A stretch of 5,621 nt of DNA from Bacteroidota bacterium (GTDB lineage Bacteria > Bacteroidota > Ignavibacteria > Ignavibacteriales > Melioribacteraceae), in contig JAKAMS010000187.1 in assembly GCA_021812745.1 (NCBI GenBank), positions 1 through 5,621 on the forward strand, read 5' to 3'. Positions 1 to 5,621 of this stretch are shown piece by piece (within the stretch, counting starts at the first letter, position 1; each line of letters starts with the position of its first letter). Made by a program: the position numbers and the translations under genes. The notes beneath the pieces are model-generated. The model ran no database searches. It saw only the letters and a list, made by a program, of their open reading frames with translations, and was not told the DNA's origin.

Positions 1-253
1 CGAGATTCTTTTTTGTTTCAGCTTTTTCTTTTGCGCATTGATCAAGCTTTGCGTTCTTTTCTGCAATCTCTCTTTCAATTGCAGCTTTTTCTGCTTGTAA
101 GGATCCTACTTCTTTTTCGAGCGCTTTTACTTCCGAGCGAAGCGCTTCTAGTTCTGCCATCTGCTCTTCCGATACTCCGCTGCATCCGGTAAAACTAATA
201 ATGCCGGCAAAGAGGACAACGACAAGCGCAGAATTGATGATTCTTTTCATCAT
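1..253 (-). CDS. Small coiled-coil lipoprotein, C-terminus cut off by window edge
   Basis: The reading frame starts at 253 and stays open to base 1, giving 84 visible residues with the C-terminus outside the window. Two lysine/arginine-flanked ATG codons come first, then a hydrophobic segment (about residues 9-20) and a lipobox ending F-T-G-C at residues 21-24, so Cys24 is the likely lipidated residue of a type II signal peptide. Phe at -3 is less usual than Leu. From about residue 28 the protein is rich in Glu, Lys, Ala and Leu with heptad-like spacing (for example EALRSEVKALEKEVGSLQ), predicting a long alpha-helical coiled coil. A second Cys lies at residue 73. An AAGGAG ribosome site lies 7 nt before the first ATG (251-253), which favours it over the adjacent second ATG (248-250). 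It is probably anchored to a membrane on the periplasmic side and may be Lpp-like, or the N-terminus of an OmpA-like or other larger protein. The function is not recognised. It lies 94 nt downstream of radC. Confidence 0.8.
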   Translation of the reverse strand, partial: MMKRIINSALVVVLFAGIISFTGCSGVSEEQMAELEALRSEVKALEKEVGSLQAEKAAIEREIAEKNAKLDQCAKEKAETKKNL

Positions 254-260
254 TTGAGTT

Positions 261-266
261 CTCCTT
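261..266 (-). promoter_or_regulatory. Ribosome binding site of the lipoprotein gene
   Basis: The minus strand reads AAGGAG here, a near-perfect Shine-Dalgarno sequence. It is 7 nt from the ATG at 253 and 10 nt from the second ATG at 250, so it supports the first start. Confidence 0.7.
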
Positions 267-295
267 TAGTTTGATGAGTTAAATTTTCTGTTAGA

Positions 296-323
296 AATAT
301 AAGAATTTTCTCCTCCAAATGAA
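296..323 (-). promoter_or_regulatory. Weak candidate promoter for the lipoprotein gene
   Basis: On the minus strand a TATATT box (296-301) continues as TATATTTC, which also fits 7 of 8 positions of the Bacteroidota -7 box TAnnTTTG if the two n positions are free. The best -35 match at a reasonable distance is TTCATT (318-323, 16-nt spacer), only 3 of 6. The same TATATTT core occurs in the stronger efp promoter. If it is used, the leader would be about 35 nt. Without an independent promoter, the lipoprotein gene would depend on read-through from radC. Confidence 0.3.
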
Positions 324-347
324 GTCGCTAATTAATATTTTCATTTT

Positions 348-1025
348 TTATATAATACGTTTTTCAACCAAACTAGCAAATTTGTTCCCGGCAATAATAA
401 TATGATCGAAGACTTGAATATCCATAATCTTTCCGGCTTCCACCATTTTACGGGTTAATAAGATATCTTCATTGCTCGGCTCACTATTTCCGCTGGGATG
501 ATTGTGAAGAAGAATAATGTTGGCTGAATTATTTTCTACAGCCACCTTGAAAACTTCACGCGGATGAACCACACTTGAATTTAGGTTCCCGACCGAAATT
601 AATTCCGTTTTAACAATCTTGTTCGCCGAATTTAAGCATACCACATAAAATTCTTCCTTCACTTTATCACGCAGCAAAGGAATGAATATCTCTGCAATAT
701 CGCTCGGCGAGGTAATTTTTTTTATTGAAAATAATTTCTTTTGCGTATCTACTCTGCGGCTAATTTCAAAAGCTGCAATTAGAGTTGCGGCTTTATCTTT
801 TCCAATGCCAAGTTGTTTTTGTATTGCTTCTGATGTTTGCGAGGTGAGATTGTTTAAACCGCCTACTTTCTGAATTAAATCTTGAGCGACCTGTATTACA
901 CTTTTCCCTTTTGTCCCGGTCCTTAATAGAATAGCAACTAATTCTGTATCTGTTAAACTTTGTACACCACGCAAGTTTAATTTTTCACGCGGACGGTCAT
1001 CAATTGGTAATTCCTTTACTTTCAC
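348..1025 (-). CDS. radC: RadC family JAMM/MPN-domain protein
   Basis: This is a full-length 225-residue member of the RadC (UPF0758, DUF2466) family. The N-terminal part carries the typical opening with LPIDDRPREKL at residues 6-16, then LTDTELVAILLRTGTKGKSV (24-43). A helix-hairpin-helix-like segment with GIGKDKAATL follows (73-82). The C-terminal JAB/MPN domain (about 102-225) contains the JAMM metal motif: His174, His176, the PSG turn at 177-179 and Asp187, with a preceding Glu at 124 or 125. The motif is intact, so a metal-dependent hydrolase fold is expected, probably cytoplasmic. The family's role is unsettled: the old DNA-repair label traces to an allele later found to be in recG, and some relatives sit in mobile or antiphage regions. 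The start codon is GTG (1023-1025) with an AAGGAA ribosome site 6 nt upstream; an in-frame TAA ten codons upstream leaves no ATG option. It starts 31 nt after guaA and is probably co-transcribed with it. No convincing terminator follows. Confidence 0.95.
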   Translation of the reverse strand: MKVKELPIDDRPREKLNLRGVQSLTDTELVAILLRTGTKGKSVIQVAQDLIQKVGGLNNLTSQTSEAIQKQLGIGKDKAATLIAAFEISRRVDTQKKLFSIKKITSPSDIAEIFIPLLRDKVKEEFYVVCLNSANKIVKTELISVGNLNSSVVHPREVFKVAVENNSANIILLHNHPSGNSEPSNEDILLTRKMVEAGKIMDIQVFDHIIIAGNKFASLVEKRII

Positions 1026-1056
1026 AGCTATTTCCTTAGCTAATGATTGTAATTAT

Positions 1057-2598
1057 TTATTCCCACTCAATTGTTGCCGGAGGTTTAGAACTTATATCAT
1101 AAACTACACGGTTAACACCTCGTACCGAACGGATAATTTTATTTGATACTAATTCCAGAAAATCATAATCGAAACGATACCAATCTGCTGTCATTCCATC
1201 GGTTGATGTAACAGCCCGGAGAGCAATTACGTTTTCATATGTCCGCATATCTCCCATTACACCAACAGTTTGGACGGGAAGTAGTACTGCGAATGCCTGC
1301 CAAATTTTATCATAGATTTTTGCGTTGTCGAGTTCAGTAATAAAGATGTCATCGGCTTCACGTAAAATATCCAGCCGTTCTTTTGTAATTTCTCCTAGGA
1401 CACGAACCGCAAGTCCCGGACCGGGGAATGGATGACGGCGGATAAAAATTTCCGGCAAATTGAGCTGGCGACCAATAGCCCGAACTTCGTCTTTGAAAAG
1501 TTCTCTGAATGGCTCAATCAATTTTAGATTCATCCGTTCAGGAAGTCCGCCGACGTTGTGATGAGTTTTAATTGTAACGGAAGCGCCTTTAACAGAAACT
1601 GATTCAATTACATCCGGATATAGTGTGCCTTGCACAAGGAATTCTGCATCAGAAAATTTCTTCGCTTCTTTTTCAAAAACTTCTATAAAAGTGTTTCCAA
1701 TAATTTTTCTTTTTACCTCCGGGTCAGTAACTCCTGCCAGCCGAGTGAGGAATAGTTCAGACGCGTCAACATAATCAACACGAATTTTATAATTATCACT
1801 AAACATTTTTTTGATAAACGCGCTTTCATCTTTACGCATCATGCCGTGATCTACGTGAATGCAAACTAATTGATCACCTATTGCCTGGTGAATTAAAACC
1901 GCCGCTACCGATGAATCAACTCCTCCGCTTAAAGCGCATATAACTTTTTTATTACCTACTTTTCTTTTAACCTCTTCAACTGTTGAATTGATAAAATTTT
2001 GTGAAGTCCAATCCGCTTTACATCCACATATATCAAAAACAAAGTTTTCTAAAATTCTTTTGCCAAACTTTGTATGGGATACTTCCGGGTGAAATTGAAT
2101 ACCATATAATTTTTTGCCGGGATTCGAGATTGAACATAAAGGCGAATTTTCAGTCTTTCCGGTTACCGAAAATCCTTTTGGCAATTCGGTTACATAATCG
2201 CCGTGGCTCATCCAAATTACGGATCCGTCATCTACACCCATAAAAAGAAAATCATCTTCAAGAATTTCGAGATGGGCTTTGCCGTATTCACGGTCATCCG
2301 CCGGTTCAACTTTACCTCCAAGTTCTTTAGACATCAGTTGTAAACCATAACAGATGCCAAGAACAGGAATGCCGAGTTCAAAAATTTCTTTTGATACCGC
2401 CGGAGAACCTTCTTCATTGACGCTCATAGGACCGCCGCTTAAAATTATTCCGGCAGGTTTTTCTTTCTTTATTTGTTCAATCGGAAAAGTGTGCGGATGA
2501 ATTTCCGAATAGACTTTGCTTTCGCGTATCCGCCGGGCAATGAGTTGCGTGTACTGAGAACCAAAATCGAGAATTAAAATTTTTTGTTGATGAGTCAT
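1057..2598 (-). CDS. guaA: GMP synthase (glutamine-hydrolysing)
   Basis: GuaA converts XMP, ATP and glutamine to GMP, AMP, pyrophosphate and glutamate, the last step of guanine nucleotide synthesis in the cytoplasm. The 513 residues match the usual single-chain length. The class I glutamine amidotransferase domain (about 6-192) has the oxyanion strand [10 protein letters not shown] (50-59), nucleophile Cys83 in LGICYGLQ, and His170 and Glu172 in QFHPE, so the catalytic triad is complete. The ATP pyrophosphatase domain (about 205-390) has the P-loop SGGVDSS (224-230) and HVDHGMMRK (248-256). The C-terminal dimerisation domain ends with the family tail KPPATIEWE. The ATG at 2598 begins just before the first beta strand, as is usual. 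Unlike its neighbours, no Shine-Dalgarno sequence is visible; the start is preceded by a run of A residues. It follows a terminator after gcvH and lies 31 nt ahead of radC. No guanine riboswitch or clear promoter is visible in the 80-nt gap upstream. Confidence 0.98.
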   Translation of the reverse strand: MTHQQKILILDFGSQYTQLIARRIRESKVYSEIHPHTFPIEQIKKEKPAGIILSGGPMSVNEEGSPAVSKEIFELGIPVLGICYGLQLMSKELGGKVEPADDREYGKAHLEILEDDFLFMGVDDGSVIWMSHGDYVTELPKGFSVTGKTENSPLCSISNPGKKLYGIQFHPEVSHTKFGKRILENFVFDICGCKADWTSQNFINSTVEEVKRKVGNKKVICALSGGVDSSVAAVLIHQAIGDQLVCIHVDHGMMRKDESAFIKKMFSDNYKIRVDYVDASELFLTRLAGVTDPEVKRKIIGNTFIEVFEKEAKKFSDAEFLVQGTLYPDVIESVSVKGASVTIKTHHNVGGLPERMNLKLIEPFRELFKDEVRAIGRQLNLPEIFIRRHPFPGPGLAVRVLGEITKERLDILREADDIFITELDNAKIYDKIWQAFAVLLPVQTVGVMGDMRTYENVIALRAVTSTDGMTADWYRFDYDFLELVSNKIIRSVRGVNRVVYDISSKPPATIEWE

Positions 2599-2629
2599 AT
2601 TTTTTTTCGGAAGTGTTAAGAGAATCGTG

Positions 2630-2662
2630 GAAAAGAATTGCCCACGGCATTAACCGCGGGCA
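2630..2662 (-). terminator. Rho-independent terminator after gcvH
   Basis: On the minus strand a 9-bp stem (TGCCCGCGG with CCGTGGGCA, one G-U pair) closes a 6-nt loop, TTAATG. It is followed by ATTCTTTTC, a moderately U-rich tail. It begins 16 nt after the gcvH stop and ends 31 nt before the guaA start. The plus-strand direction lacks a T-rich tail, so it acts on leftward transcription only. The interrupted U tract suggests that some read-through into guaA is possible. Confidence 0.75.
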
Positions 2663-2678
2663 GAAATAAATCTAAAAA

Positions 2679-3059
2679 TTAGTGACCGAGCTGAGCTTTG
2701 TAATCTGCCGCACTAAGCAGACTTTCTAATTGTGAAGGATCAGCAATTTCTACTTTAATAATCCAGCCGGATGAATAAGGATCGGTATTTACAAGCTGCG
2801 GTTCATCATTTAATTTTGTATTCAGCTCCAAAACTTTTCCAGTTACTGGCGCATACAAATCGCTGACTGTCTTAACAGCTTCAATAGTACCAAAAGATTC
2901 GCCGCTAGAGATCTCTGCAATATCCGGTGCAATATCAACATAAACAATATCGCCTAATTCACCTTGAGCAAAATCTGTAATTCCAACTGTTCCTATGTTG
3001 CCTTCAATCTTTATCCATTCATGGTCCTTAGTATACCTAAGATTTTCTGGAATATTCAT
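2679..3059 (-). CDS. gcvH: Glycine cleavage system H protein (lipoyl carrier)
   Basis: GcvH is the lipoylated shuttle of the glycine cleavage complex, carrying the aminomethyl group from GcvP to GcvT and being reoxidised by the L protein. In some bacteria it is also a relay in lipoate assembly. The 126-residue length is normal. The N-terminus (NLRYTKDHEWIKIEGN, 6-21) and GITDFAQGELGDIVYVDI (26-43) are family hallmarks. Lys63 in GTIEAVKTVSDLYAP is the predicted lipoyl lysine. The C-terminal strand GWIIKVEI (98-105) and helix (from about 107) are present. The ATG at 3059 has AGAGG 5 nt upstream; that ribosome site begins just before the accC stop codon, with only 10 nt between the two genes, which indicates coupled translation. 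gcvT and gcvP are not in the window, so they must lie elsewhere if the complete system exists. The gene ends the efp-accB-accC-gcvH unit at the terminator. Confidence 0.97.
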   Translation of the reverse strand: MNIPENLRYTKDHEWIKIEGNIGTVGITDFAQGELGDIVYVDIAPDIAEISSGESFGTIEAVKTVSDLYAPVTGKVLELNTKLNDEPQLVNTDPYSSGWIIKVEIADPSQLESLLSAADYKAQLGH

Positions 3060-3069
3060 AATTACCTCT

Positions 3070-4407
3070 TTAGTTGTTAATGTGTTTATCTATGAATGAA
3101 GTATCAAAATCACCTTCAATAAATTTTTCATTCTCTAAAACTTTCATATGAAACGGAATGGTAGTTTTAACACCTTCAATTTTGAATTCCTCCAACGCCC
3201 GTTTAGCTCGGCGAATAGCATGTCTTCTGTCTGTTCCCCAAACAATCATCTTTGCAATTAATGAATCGTAGTTTGGCGGAATAACATAATCGTTATAAAC
3301 ATGTGAATCAATTCTAACACCAAACCCGCCGGGAAAATGCAAATACTCAATTCTGCCCGGTGAAGGTCTGAAATTATGTTCCGGATCTTCGGCATTAATT
3401 CTAAACTCAATTGCGTGCCCGCGCGGATCTAGAGGTTTGTCTTCAATTGGATGACCGGCTGCAATTAATATTTGATTCTTCACAAGATCAAAATTACGAA
3501 CCATCTCTGTAACCGGATGTTCAACTTGAATTCTAGTGTTCATTTCTATGAAATAAAAATTTTGATGTTTATCCACCAAAAATTCGATTGTACCGGCGCC
3601 TTCATAATTAACGGAACGAACCCCAAGCAGTGCAGCTTCGCCCATTTTTTTTCTAACTTCATCCGTAATGAATGGCGATGGTGATTCTTCAATTAATTTT
3701 TGATGTCTGCGTTGAATTGAACAATCTCTTTCACCATACTGATAAAAATTACCGTGAGTATCGCATAAGACTTGTATCTCTATGTGGCGCGGATTTTCAA
3801 TATACTTTTCTAAATAAAGATCGGCATTGTTGAATGCAGCCCCGGCTTCATTGCCTGCTGTTTGAAATGCTTTTTCGATTTCGCTTTCTTCCCAGACAAT
3901 TCTCATTCCTTTTCCGCCGCCGCCCGCCGATGCTTTCATCATAACAGGGTAACCAATTTCTGCGGCAATTTTCTTTGCCTCTTCAACATCATGTACCACG
4001 CCAGCACTTCCAGGAACTACCGGAACACCGACTTTTTTCATCGTCTCTTTTGCAAACGCTTTATCACCCATCTTGCGAATTGAATCCGGAGATGGACCAA
4101 TAAATTTAATATTCGATTCGGCACATATTTCACTAAAATCAGCATTCTCAGCAAGGAATCCATAGCCGGGATGTATTGCATCTGCGCCGGTTATTTGAGC
4201 GGCAGAAAGTATGCTGCTGACTTTTAAATAGCTTTGATTACTTGGCGCAGGACCGATGCAAACAGCTTCGTCAGCAAAAACTACGTGAAGAGAGTCGCGA
4301 TCAATTTCACTGTAAACAGCAACTGTTGGAATTCCCAACTCTTTGCATGTTCTAATAATTCTTAATGCTATCTCACCGCGGTTAGCGATTAAAATTTTCT
4401 TAAACAA
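3070..4407 (-). CDS. accC: Acetyl-CoA carboxylase, biotin carboxylase subunit
   Basis: AccC uses ATP and bicarbonate to carboxylate the biotin on AccB, the first half-reaction of acetyl-CoA carboxylase. The 445 residues span a stand-alone biotin carboxylase (E. coli, 449). The order is the N-terminal domain with [14 protein letters not shown] (4-17) and [12 protein letters not shown] (78-89), the ATP-grasp domain with Lys116, the glycine-rich loop [11 protein letters not shown] (158-168), [12 protein letters not shown] (226-237), metal ligands Glu276 and Glu288, and Arg292 in [14 protein letters not shown], then the C-terminal domain with EFRINAEDP (334-342). All catalytic signatures are intact. 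No biotinyl domain is fused, as expected with a separate accB. The start is TTG (4405-4407): an in-frame TAA lies four codons upstream with no ATG between, and a GAGG ribosome site sits about 6 nt before it. A pyruvate or propionyl-CoA carboxylase subunit is a possible alternative, but the adjacent accB argues for AccC. Confidence 0.97.
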   Translation of the reverse strand: MFKKILIANRGEIALRIIRTCKELGIPTVAVYSEIDRDSLHVVFADEAVCIGPAPSNQSYLKVSSILSAAQITGADAIHPGYGFLAENADFSEICAESNIKFIGPSPDSIRKMGDKAFAKETMKKVGVPVVPGSAGVVHDVEEAKKIAAEIGYPVMMKASAGGGGKGMRIVWEESEIEKAFQTAGNEAGAAFNNADLYLEKYIENPRHIEIQVLCDTHGNFYQYGERDCSIQRRHQKLIEESPSPFITDEVRKKMGEAALLGVRSVNYEGAGTIEFLVDKHQNFYFIEMNTRIQVEHPVTEMVRNFDLVKNQILIAAGHPIEDKPLDPRGHAIEFRINAEDPEHNFRPSPGRIEYLHFPGGFGVRIDSHVYNDYVIPPNYDSLIAKMIVWGTDRRHAIRRAKRALEEFKIEGVKTTIPFHMKVLENEKFIEGDFDTSFIDKHINN

Positions 4408-4433
4408 AATTTCCTCTTAAAAGTTTGATAACA

Positions 4434-4901
4434 CTACGCAGTCTCAATCAAAAATAGAGGTTGGTTATATTCAACCGGAGTAGCGTTTTCGACAAGGATT
4501 TTTACAATCTTTCCGCTAACGTCACATTCAATTTCATTCATAAGTTTCATTGCTTCAACAATGCAAAGGACAGAGCCGGCAGAGACAACATCGCCGACTT
4601 GAATATACGGATCGGCGTCTGGTGCCGGTGCGCGGTAGAATGTTCCAACGATAGGAGATTTTACTTCATGAAGTTTAGAAGATTTTTCTGCAGGCACAGC
4701 AACAGTTTTTGAATCAACCTCATTTTGGATTGGCGCTTGCGTTATAAGAGTCTGCCGGGAAAAATCAACAGCAGACTGATACTGAACTTGATTTAGATTC
4801 TTCGAGATTTTTACTTTGAGATCGCCTTCAGCAACTTCAAAATCGGTAATCTCACTTTGCTCAACTAATTTGATTAGCTTTTTAAGAAGGTTTATGTCCA
4901 T
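4434..4901 (-). CDS. accB: Acetyl-CoA carboxylase, biotin carboxyl carrier protein
   Basis: AccB carries biotin between the biotin carboxylase (AccC) and the carboxyltransferase. With the start at 4901 it has 155 residues, normal for the family. The N-terminus [16 protein letters not shown] resembles the E. coli opening and forms the AccC-binding helix. A flexible linker runs from about 34 to 76, rich in Gln, Ser, Val and Lys rather than the common Ala/Pro type. The C-terminal biotinyl domain (about 80-155) has [17 protein letters not shown], including the thumb found in bacterial AccB, and EAMKLM with Lys119 as the biotinylated residue. The frame is open upstream to an ATG at 5015, but that would overlap efp by over 100 nt. 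An ATG at 4934 also overlaps efp by 23 nt. The ATG at 4901 gives a 10-nt gap and an AAGAG ribosome site 7 nt upstream, overlapping the efp stop. accC follows after 26 nt. Confidence 0.96.
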   Translation of the reverse strand: MDINLLKKLIKLVEQSEITDFEVAEGDLKVKISKNLNQVQYQSAVDFSRQTLITQAPIQNEVDSKTVAVPAEKSSKLHEVKSPIVGTFYRAPAPDADPYIQVGDVVSAGSVLCIVEAMKLMNEIECDVSGKIVKILVENATPVEYNQPLFLIETA

Positions 4902-4911
4902 GCCGTTACTC

Positions 4912-5478
4912 TTAATTTTTAACTCGTTCGACATATCCGCCTGTTCTAGTATCAACTTTAAGAACATCACCTTCGTTGATAAACAGTGGGACGTTAATTT
5001 TAGCTCCTGTTTCAAGCTTTGCAGGTTTCAGTGCGCTATTAGCTGTATCACCTTTGAAACCGGGTTCGGTTTCAACAACTTTAAGCGTAACAAAAATTGG
5101 AATTTCTGCTGTGATAATTTGATCTTTATCGTCAAGAAGAAGTTCTATTTCCACACCTTCTTTTAAATAAACTTGTCCTTCGCCAATTACACTTTCGGCA
5201 ACAGTCATCTGTTCGTATGTTCCATTATCCATTAGTACCAAACCGCCCTGTTCTCTAAAAAGATATTGATATTTTCTTCTTTCAACGCGAATAACCTCAA
5301 CACCTTCACCCGAACGGAATGTATTGTCTAATACTCTGCCGGTTTTTAAATTTTTTAATGATGTTCTAACAAATGCGCCGCCTTTTCCGGGTTTAACATG
5401 TTGGAACTCAACAATTACATATGGTTCGTTTTTATACTTAATAATAAGACCATTTCTGAAATCGGAAGTATCTGCCAT
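4912..5478 (-). CDS. efp: Translation elongation factor P
   Basis: EF-P binds between the ribosomal P and E sites and relieves stalling at consecutive prolines. The 188 residues equal the usual bacterial length. The N-terminal KOW-like domain (about 1-63) contains the loop VKPGKGGAF (28-36), with Lys32 at the tip where E. coli EF-P has its modified Lys34. The two OB domains follow (about 65-128 and 130-188), with EPGFKGDT at 138-145 and the family signature at about 151-178 ([17 protein letters not shown], then GDVLKVDT). A lysine rather than arginine tip argues against EarP-type rhamnosylation. Which modification occurs, if any, cannot be told here, because no epmA, epmB or other modification gene is in the window. 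The ATG at 5478 has an AGAAGGA ribosome site, rather distant at about 11 nt, and is the first gene after the candidate promoter. accB begins 10 nt after its stop. Confidence 0.98.
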   Translation of the reverse strand: MADTSDFRNGLIIKYKNEPYVIVEFQHVKPGKGGAFVRTSLKNLKTGRVLDNTFRSGEGVEVIRVERRKYQYLFREQGGLVLMDNGTYEQMTVAESVIGEGQVYLKEGVEIELLLDDKDQIITAEIPIFVTLKVVETEPGFKGDTANSALKPAKLETGAKINVPLFINEGDVLKVDTRTGGYVERVKN

Positions 5479-5489
5479 AAAAATTTTAA

Positions 5490-5496
5490 TCCTTCT
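5490..5496 (-). promoter_or_regulatory. Ribosome binding site of efp
   Basis: The minus strand reads AGAAGGA, a good Shine-Dalgarno match, but with about 11 nt of A/T-only sequence before the ATG. This is longer than the 5-7 nt seen for accC, gcvH and accB. Confidence 0.6.
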
Positions 5497-5506
5497 AACT
5501 TATGAA

Positions 5507-5535
5507 AATATAGCCACCACTCGATCTAAAATCAA
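5507..5535 (-). promoter_or_regulatory. Promoter of the efp-accB-accC-gcvH unit
   Basis: On the minus strand a -35 box TTGATT (5530-5535) and a -10 box TATATT (5507-5512) are separated by exactly 17 nt. The -10 extends to TATATTTT, close to the Bacteroidota TAnnTTTG form, with TTG about 20 nt upstream of it. The predicted start near 5500 gives a short leader of about 20 nt that still includes the efp ribosome site. Position, spacing and direction all fit the first gene of the unit. Confidence 0.65.
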
Positions 5536-5562
5536 GGATGGGATTAAATGAATAGTAAATGA

Positions 5563-5584
5563 AAATTGAATTAGCTCTCAATTT
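5563..5584 (-). terminator. Weak hairpin, possible terminator of an upstream gene
   Basis: AAATTGA and TCAATTT form a 7-bp stem around an 8-nt loop, followed on the minus strand by TCATTT-type T-rich sequence. Only one G-C pair is present, so stability is low. It overlaps the stop codon of the possible upstream gene at 5571. It could equally be chance in AT-rich sequence. Confidence 0.2.
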
Positions 5585-5621
5585 GAATTAGATACCGGTC
5601 AATCTCTGAAAAAGCAGCACT
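5571..5621 (-). CDS. Possible C-terminus of an upstream gene, cut by window edge
   Basis: One minus-strand frame is open from the window edge for 16 codons (SAAFSEIDRYLIQIES) to a TAA at 5571-5573. The other two frames also stop close by, so this is only suggestive. The composition is protein-like and the stop lies 35 nt upstream of the -35 box of the efp promoter, a plausible layout for the end of a same-strand neighbour. The product cannot be recognised from so few residues. Confidence 0.3.
   Translation of the reverse strand, partial: SAAFSEIDRYLIQIES

Noticed and set aside
318..350. Possible terminator after radC from AAATGAA and TTCATTT
   Set aside because: The stem is 7 bp with one G-C pair and a 16-nt loop, and no U tract follows.
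348..1025. radC as a marker of an antiphage or mobile island
   Set aside because: RadC relatives occur in such islands, but this one is full length and embedded among housekeeping genes, with no integrase, repeats or composition shift.
2001..2243. Plus-strand open frame of 80 codons opposite guaA
   Set aside because: It is antisense to the conserved amidotransferase and linker region and shows no recognisable protein features.
2599..2678. Guanine riboswitch ahead of guaA
   Set aside because: The gap is only 80 nt and is mostly taken up by one simple hairpin; the three-way junction and conserved loops of a purine riboswitch are absent.
4932..4934. ATG at 4934 as the accB start
   Set aside because: It would overlap efp by 23 nt, adds 11 residues not typical of AccB, and its GGCGG-like site is too close to the ATG; the start at 4901 fits better.
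4816..5166. Plus-strand open frame of 116 codons opposite accB and efp
   Set aside because: It lies antisense across the boundary of two strongly conserved genes, has low-complexity Phe/Ser/Cys-rich composition and no ribosome site was evident; it is a shadow of the real frames.
5324..5551. Plus-strand open frame of 75 codons opposite efp and its promoter
   Set aside because: It is antisense to the EF-P N-terminus, which is clearly the coding strand.

Overview
This 5.6 kb window is a compact run of housekeeping genes, all on the minus strand, so transcription runs from high to low coordinates. The AT-rich sequence, the efp-accB-accC order and the protein flavour suggest a Bacteroidota/Ignavibacteria/Chlorobi-type (FCB group) bacterium. 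That placement is inference from general resemblance, not a database result.

Layout in transcription order. At the right edge (5571-5621) there may be the last 16 codons of an upstream gene. A good candidate sigma-70-type promoter follows (TTGATT, 17-base spacer, TATATT; 5507-5535). It drives a tight unit: efp (elongation factor P), accB (biotin carrier protein), accC (biotin carboxylase) and gcvH (glycine cleavage H protein). Gaps are 10, 26 and 10 nt. A 9-bp hairpin with a U-rich tail (2630-2662) closes this unit. Then come guaA (GMP synthase) and, 31 nt later, radC (JAMM/MPN-domain protein); these two probably form a second unit. After a 94-nt gap the window ends inside a small coiled-coil lipoprotein gene (1-253), whose C-terminus lies outside.

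How they work together: AccB and AccC are two subunits of acetyl-CoA carboxylase, the first step of fatty acid synthesis. GcvH carries lipoate, which is made from octanoyl-ACP, a product of that pathway, so placing gcvH behind accBC links the two swinging-arm cofactor proteins. EF-P rescues ribosomes at polyproline stretches, and its linkage to accBC is common in bacteria. GuaA makes GMP. The role of RadC is unsettled.

Points to take away: two genes use non-ATG starts (accC TTG, radC GTG). The longest accB reading frame overstates the gene, and the real start is best placed at 4901. The lipoprotein gene at the left edge is easy to miss. I looked for mobile elements, CRISPR arrays, tRNA/rRNA, riboswitches and an unfamiliar system and saw none. 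There is no gene-free stretch longer than about 95 bases, apart from the right-edge leader (5479-5621, 143 bases, or 92 if the possible upstream gene end is real).
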